DNA from: an uncultured Clostridia bacterium
GTDB taxonomy: Bacteria; Bacillota_I; Bacilli_A; RFN20; CAG-288
Direction: 5' to 3'
Assembly (NCBI GenBank): GCA_900313465.1
Contig: OMRU01000035.1
Coordinates: forward strand, 1-7,398
Length of the DNA stretch: 7,398 nucleotides
Shown one piece after another: positions 1 to 7,256 of the stretch. Position 1 is the first letter of the stretch, and each line of letters starts with the position of its first letter. Made by a program: the position numbers and the translations under genes. The notes under the pieces were generated by a model. That model worked only from the letters and a program-made list of their open reading frames with translations, searched no databases and was not told the origin of the DNA.

Positions 1-16
1 AGAAATTGAATTATCG

Positions 17-2866
17 TTATTCAGCAGTTTCTTCTTTGTCTTTCAAACTAGTGAGGATAGCCCAGGCACCCCAGATAAGCCAGGCACCACCGACACATCC
101 ATCGACAACAAAGAGAATAATTTCCCAGGTAGGAAGCTTATAGCCCTTGATATCTAGACGCATCGCGTTGGAATTGACAATGGCATATAAAGAGTTGTGA
201 GCAGCTCTTCTTAAGACATTCATATCAGCAGCAGAACTCGAATCAGCCTTATTCCATGGCTTGGTGGTAGTTAAGTTGAGGTCGCCACCAGCATAGATCA
301 TCTGTCTGTTATTCATGTAGTTATCCGTATGGAAGTCGCAGATAACAGAACCAACAAAGCCCCATTCCTTTCTTAGGACCTTGGTCAATAAGTTGTAATC
401 ACCACCAGTCCACTTGGTACCGATACGATTGAAGGAGGACATGATACCTAAAGTCTTACCTTCCTTGACGGCAATTTCAAATGGCTTAAGGTAGAGTTCA
501 CGAATCGCCTGTTCATCACACCAAGTGTTAGAACCGTTATAAGAACGATGGGTTTCCTGATCGTTCAAAGCGAAGTGCTTCAAGCTGGTGTAGACACCCT
601 TTTCCTGAACCTTCTTGATGACATGAGCAGCGAATTTACCGGAGATGAAAGAGTCTTCAGAATAGTATTCGGTGTTTCTGCCACCAAATGGAGAACGATG
701 GAGGTTGACAGCTGGAGCATACCAGCCAGTGTATGGAAGATGGCTGCCACCTGCTCTCTGGTCACCAAGTAAGCATTCATTACCAACAGCAGTACCAAAA
801 TCATCAGCTAAGGTAACATTGTAGGTCTGAGCTAAGAGAACTTCCGAAGAATAGTAGCAAGTACCATAGACTTCAGGAGCACCCAAGAAAGCGACAATAC
901 CAGTTGGGCCATCGCAATCAAGAGTCTGAGGAATACCAAGACGTTCAATAGCCGGAGTGGAATAAGAACCGCCATTGAAGAGAGCAACCATATCATCGAA
1001 GGTCATCTGATCAAGGAAGGTATCCCATAATTCATCGGTGTATGCTTTACCGATCAACTGTTTGAACATGACGGTGACTTCAGCACCAGACTTTGGCATA
1101 ACAGATAAGTCTTCATCATTACCAGAATCACGATTGTTGAGCTGATCAATGAAAGCCTGGTCAACGGCTCTATCTTCATCCGTTGGGGTCTTTGGGAAGG
1201 TGCCAGTGAAGTCAGTTCTGCTCATCAAACTTTGTAAGTGATCGCCAGCATGTTCGAAAAGCGGAACAACATCAGTGCCGGTGACAGGATCCTTCTCAAA
1301 GCGAGCAGGAGCATTCAAATGCTTGGTGAACTGACCGAAATTGCGATGGGCATCCTTACCACCAAAGAAGGTGTAGTCGCCTACATCTAATTCATAACCC
1401 TTGAAACCATTATTGTTCTTATCCTGAGAGTCGAAACTAGCAAAATCATATGGATCGACGGTGATGGTGACAGTTTCACTTTCATTTGGTTTTAACAATT
1501 TGGTCTTGGCAAAACCAACAAGAACTTTGTAGGCTTTTTCAATACCGCCATTCGTATATGGAGCGGAAGCGTAGATCTGAACGACATCCTTACCGGCAAC
1601 AGAACCAGTATTCTTGACCTTGACTTTGACGTTGAATTTTTCCGTCGCATTCAACTCCTTGGCTTCTAAGCCATGAACATCTTCGAATTCTTCATCGAAG
1701 GTGGTGTAGCTAAGACCATAACCGAATGGATAGACGACATTCTTGTTATACCAAGCTTCGTCCTTACTACCTCTGGTCTCATAGTAACGATAGCCTTCAT
1801 AGATACCTTCTTCATAATCAACAAAGAAGAAAGGCTGAGCAGTACCATTTAAGGTATAGGCATCGCCATTGGTCTTTCTGTTATCGCCAAAGTTCTGCCA
1901 GGTTGGGTCATTTTCATAGTGGGTATATAAAGTATCCACGGTATGGCCGCTTGGGTTGACATTGCCAGCAAGAATTTCACCAAGAGCCATGATACCATTT
2001 GCACCTGGAGAACCGATAAGCATAGCAGCATCAATCTTGGACTGATAGGCATAGTCATCATCAAACTTCAAGAAGCCTAAGTCGATGTTGTTGGAAGAGT
2101 TGATCAAGACGATGACATGGGCAAATTTGTTGGAATCACAGATATATTTCAACAAATCGGTTTCATTCTTATCCAACTGGAGATAATGATGATCTGGATT
2201 ATCCATGGCAACACGTGGTAAATCCCAGTTTTCACCAGCGATACGAGAGAAGACAACAATAGCGGCATCGCCATATTGGCTATAGGAATTCATCAAGGCA
2301 TCGGTGTATTTGTTGACGGCAGTTTCACCAATCTCGAGTTTGATATCGCCATTGTTTTCCATTTTTGGGTTATCAGAACGAGGTTGGCCAGAAGCGCCAT
2401 TGTCCTCATAGAAAGATTTCAAGGATGGGTTATATTCAAAGCCAGCAGCACTCAAAGAATCAAAGATGGTCTTCTTTGGTTCATCCTGCTTTGGAGCAGC
2501 AGAACCAGAGCCACCGTAGACTAAGTTGATGGAGTTCTTACCAAAGACAGAGACTTTGGCGTTGGCTTTTAATGGTAAGGCATTGTTCTCATTTTTCAAG
2601 AGAACCATACCTTCTTCACAGATTTCCTTGGTGACTTTGTTACCATTTTTGTAGCTCTCTTCTTTGGTTTCAAAGTCAGCGATATAGGCGCCAGCATTTT
2701 CACCAGCTTCGGTGATTGCTCTCTTACCACCAAGACTGTTACAGATGATGGTATAGAACGTCTGGGTTGCCAAAATATTGGCGGTAGTCATAACTGCGGC
2801 TAAAGCAATGGTACCAATTCCCCAAGCTAAAGCACGCTTCTTTTTCAGAATCTTTTTGACACTCAT
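17..2866 (-). CDS. Membrane-anchored GH3 beta-glycosidase, reversed domain order (GH3-A)
   Basis: Predicted retaining exo-beta-glycosidase (beta-glucosidase or beta-xylosidase type; sugar not decidable) of 949 residues acting outside the membrane. A basic start (KKILKKKR) precedes a hydrophobic helix at about 12-34, and a second helix lies at 914-938 before a short charged tail, giving N-in/C-in topology. The alpha/beta sandwich comes first (about 60-390), with probable acid/base Glu212 in AGENWDLPR and the domain-end motif PFGYGLSYTTF from Pro380. A fibronectin-III-like domain follows (about 395-500), then the TIM barrel (about 605-895) with NLHRSPFGGRNTEYYSED, Lys763-His764 in KHFALNDQE, and nucleophile Asp844 in GSVICDFHTDN. 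This reversed order is known for Ruminococcus albus and Butyrivibrio fibrisolvens enzymes. The ATG at 2866 is preferred to an in-frame TTG at 2881, because the TTG overlaps the ribosome site. Family assignment is secure; specificity is unknown. Confidence 0.95.
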   Translation of the reverse strand: MSVKKILKKKRALAWGIGTIALAAVMTTANILATQTFYTIICNSLGGKRAITEAGENAGAYIADFETKEESYKNGNKVTKEICEEGMVLLKNENNALPLKANAKVSVFGKNSINLVYGGSGSAAPKQDEPKKTIFDSLSAAGFEYNPSLKSFYEDNGASGQPRSDNPKMENNGDIKLEIGETAVNKYTDALMNSYSQYGDAAIVVFSRIAGENWDLPRVAMDNPDHHYLQLDKNETDLLKYICDSNKFAHVIVLINSSNNIDLGFLKFDDDYAYQSKIDAAMLIGSPGANGIMALGEILAGNVNPSGHTVDTLYTHYENDPTWQNFGDNRKTNGDAYTLNGTAQPFFFVDYEEGIYEGYRYYETRGSKDEAWYNKNVVYPFGYGLSYTTFDEEFEDVHGLEAKELNATEKFNVKVKVKNTGSVAGKDVVQIYASAPYTNGGIEKAYKVLVGFAKTKLLKPNESETVTITVDPYDFASFDSQDKNNNGFKGYELDVGDYTFFGGKDAHRNFGQFTKHLNAPARFEKDPVTGTDVVPLFEHAGDHLQSLMSRTDFTGTFPKTPTDEDRAVDQAFIDQLNNRDSGNDEDLSVMPKSGAEVTVMFKQLIGKAYTDELWDTFLDQMTFDDMVALFNGGSYSTPAIERLGIPQTLDCDGPTGIVAFLGAPEVYGTCYYSSEVLLAQTYNVTLADDFGTAVGNECLLGDQRAGGSHLPYTGWYAPAVNLHRSPFGGRNTEYYSEDSFISGKFAAHVIKKVQEKGVYTSLKHFALNDQETHRSYNGSNTWCDEQAIRELYLKPFEIAVKEGKTLGIMSSFNRIGTKWTGGDYNLLTKVLRKEWGFVGSVICDFHTDNYMNNRQMIYAGGDLNLTTTKPWNKADSSSAADMNVLRRAAHNSLYAIVNSNAMRLDIKGYKLPTWEIILFVVDGCVGGAWLIWGAWAILTSLKDKEETAE

Positions 2867-2873
2867 GATAAAT

Positions 2874-2879
2874 CTCCTC
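2874..2879 (-). promoter_or_regulatory. Ribosome binding site of GH3-A
   Basis: GAGGAG lies 7 bases before the ATG at 2866. It fixes the start there: an alternative in-frame TTG at 2879-2881 overlaps this site and has no ribosome site of its own. The site lies in the 18-base gap after the lipoprotein stop codon, which supports translation from a shared mRNA. Confidence 0.85.
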
Positions 2880-2884
2880 AACGA

Positions 2885-3922
2885 TTATTCATCTTCAGAG
2901 ATAATGTTGGAATATTTCGCTGTTGGCCAGGTCAAGTTAACGTCTTCTGGAACGCTGAACTTCAAGCAGTCAACCATTGGAGCAGTGGATAAAGCAGTAC
3001 CATATAACCATTCGTCATTATCTGTGATCATCTCAATCTTGTTGGTACCCTGTTTCAAAGAAAGATTGATACCTAAAGGATAATCTTCAAAGGCAAGCCA
3101 GCCAGCACCCTGAGCTGGAACATTAGGGAAGAAGATGGATTCATAACTGATGGCTTCATCATTCAATTTGACTGGATATTTAGTGGCATTGATCTCCATT
3201 GGACCACGATATTCAGCAGACAATCTCATATAGATGGTAGCGTTGGAAACTGCCTTATCGGATTCAATATTGAAGATTAAATTGTCACCCTTGTTGTAAA
3301 GGAAATGGACCCAGAAGCGGTTAGAAGCTTCAGCAGAACCATCATAGTCTTCCTGGATCAAACCCTGGCCAGAGGTACCACCAGAATAAGTGGAACCCTG
3401 CATACCCTGACCATCCGTGATGCATGGACAATATTCTGCTTCAAAAGTGTAACCTTTGAGTTTTTGAGCACCAGTTTCACCCCAGGCAGCATATAAAGTC
3501 ATATCCTTATTGACAGGATAAGTGAAATCATAAATCTGAGTGCTTTCACTATCAACAGACCAACCGATGAAGGCCTTGCCATCGCGAGTTGGATCAGTTG
3601 GAGCAGTAACAGTCTTGCCCTTTTCAACCTGAACTACACTGGCCTTTGGAGCACCTTTGTAGTTTAAATTGAAAGTGACAGAAACCTTCTTGACATTGCT
3701 GGAAGCAGAACTGGAGGAGTCTGGTGTGACAGAAGAAGCGGAAACAGAAGAGTTACCCTCAACATTGCTGCTCTGAGTAACAGTAGAGGAAACACTGCTA
3801 TCAGTCTGAGAAGTCTTGGCAGAGTCACTGGTTTTATCACTTACAGATGAAACAGCAGAACGATCACAACCTACTAACATCAACATAGATAAGACGAAGA
3901 CAAAAGCGTTTGATTTTTTCAT
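2885..3922 (-). CDS. Surface lipoprotein with InlB/Flg_new repeat and CBM-like domain
   Basis: A 345-residue non-catalytic surface protein, probably a glycan-binding partner of the flanking GH3 enzymes. The signal peptide (MKKSNAFVFV...) ends in lipobox LVGC, so Cys19 should be lipidated. Residues 20-79 are a Ser/Thr/Asp-rich linker of low complexity. Residues about 80-147 match an InlB B-repeat (Listeria-Bacteroides, Flg_new): VTFNLNYKG, then PTRDGKAFIGWS, then DMTLYAAW. Residues about 157-325 resemble a CBM6/CBM35-type beta sandwich: they open with YTFEAEYC, have a GMQGSTYSGGTSGQG loop and a repeated beta-strand pattern (ATIYMRLS, NKIEMITD). No hydrolase motif is visible. Cys165, Cys167 (a CPC motif) and Cys319 could form a disulfide if exported. 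The stop codon is 18 bases before the GH3-A start. Lipoprotein and repeat calls are firm; the CBM call is by pattern only and the ligand is unknown. Confidence 0.88.
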   Translation of the reverse strand: MKKSNAFVFVLSMLMLVGCDRSAVSSVSDKTSDSAKTSQTDSSVSSTVTQSSNVEGNSSVSASSVTPDSSSSASSNVKKVSVTFNLNYKGAPKASVVQVEKGKTVTAPTDPTRDGKAFIGWSVDSESTQIYDFTYPVNKDMTLYAAWGETGAQKLKGYTFEAEYCPCITDGQGMQGSTYSGGTSGQGLIQEDYDGSAEASNRFWVHFLYNKGDNLIFNIESDKAVSNATIYMRLSAEYRGPMEINATKYPVKLNDEAISYESIFFPNVPAQGAGWLAFEDYPLGINLSLKQGTNKIEMITDNDEWLYGTALSTAPMVDCLKFSVPEDVNLTWPTAKYSNIISEDE

Positions 3923-3928
3923 AGGATT

Positions 3929-3934
3929 CTCCTT
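3929..3934 (-). promoter_or_regulatory. Ribosome binding site of the lipoprotein gene
   Basis: AAGGAG sits 6 bases before the ATG at 3922, in the A/T-rich stretch following the intergenic hairpin. It is a near-consensus site and supports this start codon, which also begins a well-formed signal peptide. Confidence 0.85.
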
Positions 3935-3957
3935 TTATAAATAGTTTTTTAAACAAC

Positions 3958-3995
3958 GAAGAAACTGCTAAAGATTCCTCTCTAGCAGTTTCCTC
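3958..3995 (-). terminator. Intergenic hairpin, possible intrinsic terminator or attenuator after GH3-B
   Basis: Arms 3961-3970 and 3983-3992 are a perfect 10-base inverted repeat (GAAACTGCTA / TAGCAGTTTC). In minus-strand RNA the stem extends to 13 pairs with one G-U (3993/3960), around a 12-base loop. Downstream on the minus strand follows GTTGTTTAAAAAAC, a modest U-rich run. This fits a weak intrinsic terminator, a transcript-stabilising hairpin or a processing site between GH3-B and the lipoprotein gene. I saw no convincing promoter between it and the lipoprotein start, so partial read-through is the simplest reading. Confidence 0.5.
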
Positions 3996-4021
3996 TATCA
4001 AATATCGTTTAGCTTTTCGAC

Positions 4022-4048
4022 AGAAAGAGGATTACTTATCCTCTCTCT
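4022..4048 (-). other. Hairpin spanning the GH3-B stop codon
   Basis: In minus-strand RNA the arms 4038-4048 and 4022-4032 can pair as an 11-pair stem with one G-U (4045/4025) around a 5-base loop. It covers the last codons and stop of GH3-B. It is not followed by a U-run, so it is not a good terminator alone. Part of the symmetry may be a by-product of A/G-rich Lys/Arg/Glu codons in the tail, so a function is uncertain. Confidence 0.3.
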
Positions 4049-7000
4049 TTTTCTTGAAGACAAGAGCAGCTCCAAGGACAGCCATAGCACCGATACTGCT
4101 ACCAGCGATAGCAATAGAACCGCCACAGCCAGCCTCTTTACCAGTCTGGTCGCCGATCTTGGCCTTCAAATCAGCAATTTCCTTTTCGAGATCAGCATTC
4201 TTCTTAGCGGCTTCTTCAGCAGCGGCATTAGCCTTGTCGGCAGCTTCCTTAGCGGCAGCAGCTTCTTCCTTGGCCTTGGCGATCTCTTCAGCAGAATTGT
4301 CTTTGGCAGCTTCCACGACGTTGATGGTCAGAGGTCTGCCAATGAGAGACTCGGTAACCTTACCGTCATTATCCTGGAGATAGACCTTAGTGAGAATGTT
4401 GCTGACGGTCTTACCAGCCTTGACTGGAGTACCGACGATGGCGCCGTCAACTAATTCGAGGCCTTCTGGAAGTGGAGCAAATGGATCGACATAGGTTTCA
4501 GTATCAATGATACGATGTGTATCATCTAACATACGACCAGATCTGAATTCAGCACTGAGAGCGACAGCAGTCTCGCTTTCTTCATTGAGAGCAAGAGTGA
4601 TAGCACCATTCTTTTCGCCTTCAACAGAGATAGCATCGGTGAGCTTGGCGATGGTTGGATCGACATTACCGGAGTTGGCAGCAGCCCAGAGAGTCTCACG
4701 AACTCTGGTTCTGACAGCATACCACCAGGTGTAGGATTCAACCTTGGTAGGCTCAGTACCTTCTGGAGAACCAGCAGGGATGTAGTCGAAGACTGGGCAA
4801 CCCTTGCCACCATTGGCAGTATCGTCCCAGACGCATTCAATGGTATCATTGAATTTCTTGTTGTCGAGCTGCATATTGTCACCAGCAACAGTACGGAGGT
4901 TGATGTTTTCGTACTTGTCAGTATCAAAGGCATTGTTGCCATGGTGAGTCATATCGGATAAGACAGCACCCTTGAAGCCCCATTCTTCTCTTAAGACCTT
5001 GGTGAGAAGCTGATAGGAGCCGGCAGTTTCCTGGACACCGAGTCTGTTGTAGGAAGACATGATACCAGTGGACTTACCATCCTGGATGACCATCTGGAAT
5101 GGCTTGAGATAGATTTCTCTCAAAGTCTGTTCGGAAACATAAGTGACGACACCTTCACGACCACTTTCCTGATCGTTGACGGCAAAGTGCTTGAAGTAGC
5201 AATATAAGCCCTTTTCGGTAGCGGCACCAACAACCTTGGCACCCATGACACCGGACATAAGTGGATCAGCAGAATAGTATTCGAAGTTACGACCGCCGAA
5301 TGGAGAACGATGGATGTTGACAGCTGGACCAAACCAACCGAACTTTGGACCGCTCTTCATGGTGAAACTGAAGCTACCCCAAGACATGGTTGTGACAACT
5401 TCCATGTGGGCTTCAGTACCGATCATTTCACCCTGTCTTCTAGCAAGCTCAGGATTGAAGGTGGCAGCAACAGTTGGAGCACCACACCACCAGATGATCT
5501 GGTACTGGGAAGGACCATCACTATCAGTGCCCTGCTTCTTGCCGATGGCATCTAAGCCAACGGTGTGGAAGCAACCATCTTCAACGAATTTCTGAAGTTC
5601 AGCATAAGTGAACTGATTGAGGAATTCATCCCACTTTGGATCATCCTGATCAACCCCGCGCATTTCAGCAAACTGGATACGATCCTTCTGTTCCAATTCG
5701 TGTTCAGAGTGGACCTGAGACCAGTTGGCTGGGATATCATCCTTGGACTTATAGGCTTCTTCTGGGAGATAGCCGTTGTGGAGAACATCGATATCAGCCA
5801 TGGAGAAGGAATGAGTGAGATATTCAGCAACCTTGGAACCTTCCTTCAAGGTACGGGATTCCATGGTTGGATGAGTTGGGAAGGTGGTAGCAAAGTTGGA
5901 ACGGCTCATGAGATGATAGCCGACATCCTTTTCACCTGGAAGAGAGGCAAAGACGTTGTCTTCAGAGAAACGGTTCTCGACCTTGTTATCGGTGTAACGA
6001 TCGTTTTCATATTTGATACCATTGTCCTGAACCTGGAATTCAACAGCATCATAAGCTTCGTGAGCATTCTTGTTGACGGAAAGAGCATACTTACCAGCAT
6101 CAAGTTCATAACCCTTGAAACCGTTCTTGTTGGCATCCTTATAGTCATAGGAAGCAAGATCCTGGACGTGGAAGCTGACCTTGACGATTTCAGACTGACC
6201 TGGCTGGAGGAGCTTGGACTTGGCAAAGCCGGCCAAGACTTCATATGGTTTTTCAATTCCGCCCTTGGTGTATGGAGCCTTCCAGTAAACCTGGACAGCA
6301 TCCTTACCAGCATTGGAACCGGTATTGGTGACTTTGACGTTGACGGTGATTTCATCATCAGCATCAGTGAGCTTGACAGCCTCATTCAAAGCTGGATAAG
6401 TAGAGACGATAGACTGAGTGAAGGAGGTATAGCTTAAGCCATAACCGAATGGATAGATGACGCCATCCTGAGAGTTATACCAGGTGTCGCCAGAGCCTGC
6501 TTCAGCGGCTTCCATATCGGCGTACTTGGTTTCATAATAACGATAATCAAGGTAGACATCTTCTTCATAGGTGACATAAGCAGATGGACGGACACCGTTT
6601 AAACCGCCATTGACAACCTTGTGTTCTTCATCCTTCCAGGTGGCAACAGAGGCGGAATCGACTGGAGTTCCATCTGGATGGAACATGGTATCCTGTGGAT
6701 AGGCAACACCATCGATGATGTTGGTCTGAGAGTTATCAGCCCAGTTCTGGAAAGTAGGATCCTTGGTGAAGTCTCTTGTCCAGGTATCGACAGTACGACC
6801 AGATGGGTTGATGGTACCATTTAAGATTCTACCGACGGAGATAGCGCCATGAGCACCTGGAGTACCCATCCAAATGACAGCGTTGATCTTGTCATCAGTT
6901 TCGAAACGATCGCACTGGAAGGCATTACCAGTATTGAGAAGAACGATAACCTTGCTGAATTTCTCTTCGATCATGTCAAGCATGTCGATTTCGTTCTTGG

Positions 7001-7256
7001 AAAGTTCAAGATAGTGTTTGTCGCTGACTGGATCATCCTTGTGATCGCGAGCGTCATAGGTCTTGCAGTCAACACCTTCAGTACCACCACGAGCAAGGAC
7101 AACGATAGCGGCATCCTTATATTCATCAAAGGTAGCCTTTAAATCATCATCATAAGTATCGATGGCACTTTCACCAACGGTAGCTTCAGAGACACCAGTC
7201 CAACCGGAGTTACCATTGGTCTTCTTTGCACCAGATTTAGCATCAAGAGTGGCGAA
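4032..7256 (-). CDS. Large GH3 beta-glycosidase with stalk and C-terminal sorting tail, 5' end missing (GH3-B)
   Basis: At least 1,074 residues of a surface GH3 enzyme in reversed domain order. The sandwich domain holds the probable acid/base Glu (codon 7077-7079, in ARGGTEGVD) and ends with PFGYGLSYTSF near 6420-6452. A fibronectin-III-like domain lies at about 6150-6400. The TIM barrel (about 4790-5660) has NIHRSPFGGRNFEYYSAD, Lys-His at 5187-5192 and nucleophile Asp at 4953-4955 in GAVLSDMTHHG. Beyond the usual GH3 end come an Ig-like He_PIG-type domain (about 4318-4490; LPEGLELVDGAIVGTP), an Ala/Glu/Lys coiled coil (about 4150-4303), then GCGGS, a membrane helix and KKKREDK. By alignment to GH3-A about 150 N-terminal residues, including any signal peptide, are absent. 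The frame stays open to 7352 but with unrelated codons and no ATG, GTG or TTG above 6983. A start at 6983 would lose the acid/base Glu, so it is not credible. It is either a truncated gene or an assembly break. Confidence 0.9.
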   Translation of the reverse strand, partial: FATLDAKSGAKKTNGNSGWTGVSEATVGESAIDTYDDDLKATFDEYKDAAIVVLARGGTEGVDCKTYDARDHKDDPVSDKHYLELSKNEIDMLDMIEEKFSKVIVLLNTGNAFQCDRFETDDKINAVIWMGTPGAHGAISVGRILNGTINPSGRTVDTWTRDFTKDPTFQNWADNSQTNIIDGVAYPQDTMFHPDGTPVDSASVATWKDEEHKVVNGGLNGVRPSAYVTYEEDVYLDYRYYETKYADMEAAEAGSGDTWYNSQDGVIYPFGYGLSYTSFTQSIVSTYPALNEAVKLTDADDEITVNVKVTNTGSNAGKDAVQVYWKAPYTKGGIEKPYEVLAGFAKSKLLQPGQSEIVKVSFHVQDLASYDYKDANKNGFKGYELDAGKYALSVNKNAHEAYDAVEFQVQDNGIKYENDRYTDNKVENRFSEDNVFASLPGEKDVGYHLMSRSNFATTFPTHPTMESRTLKEGSKVAEYLTHSFSMADIDVLHNGYLPEEAYKSKDDIPANWSQVHSEHELEQKDRIQFAEMRGVDQDDPKWDEFLNQFTYAELQKFVEDGCFHTVGLDAIGKKQGTDSDGPSQYQIIWWCGAPTVAATFNPELARRQGEMIGTEAHMEVVTTMSWGSFSFTMKSGPKFGWFGPAVNIHRSPFGGRNFEYYSADPLMSGVMGAKVVGAATEKGLYCYFKHFAVNDQESGREGVVTYVSEQTLREIYLKPFQMVIQDGKSTGIMSSYNRLGVQETAGSYQLLTKVLREEWGFKGAVLSDMTHHGNNAFDTDKYENINLRTVAGDNMQLDNKKFNDTIECVWDDTANGGKGCPVFDYIPAGSPEGTEPTKVESYTWWYAVRTRVRETLWAAANSGNVDPTIAKLTDAISVEGEKNGAITLALNEESETAVALSAEFRSGRMLDDTHRIIDTETYVDPFAPLPEGLELVDGAIVGTPVKAGKTVSNILTKVYLQDNDGKVTESLIGRPLTINVVEAAKDNSAEEIAKAKEEAAAAKEAADKANAAAEEAAKKNADLEKEIADLKAKIGDQTGKEAGCGGSIAIAGSSIGAMAVLGAALVFKKKREDK
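4035..4130 (-). other. C-terminal GCGGS / transmembrane / KKKR sorting-type tail of GH3-B
   Basis: The last 32 codons encode GCGGS (4116-4130), about 20 hydrophobic or small residues (IAIAGSSIGAMAVLGAALVF) and KKKREDK. This is the three-part layout of C-terminal surface sorting signals: short motif, membrane helix, basic stop. The motif is not LPXTG. A Cys-Gly centred motif is reminiscent of MYXO-CTERM and Synerg-CTERM tails, but this is resemblance only. It follows a coiled-coil stalk, which fits surface display. Plain membrane anchoring without cleavage is the alternative. Confidence 0.6.

Noticed and set aside
3935..3957. Possible promoter (TTCGTT ... TATAAA) just before the lipoprotein gene
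   Set aside because: The -35 match is poor with 15-base spacing, and transcription would begin inside the ribosome site. The boxes are more simply A/T-rich spacer.
5565..6437. Plus-strand open frame of 290 codons opposite GH3-B
   Set aside because: It lies wholly antisense to conserved GH3-B domains and has no recognisable motif. Biased codon use in the real gene is enough to keep the opposite frame open.
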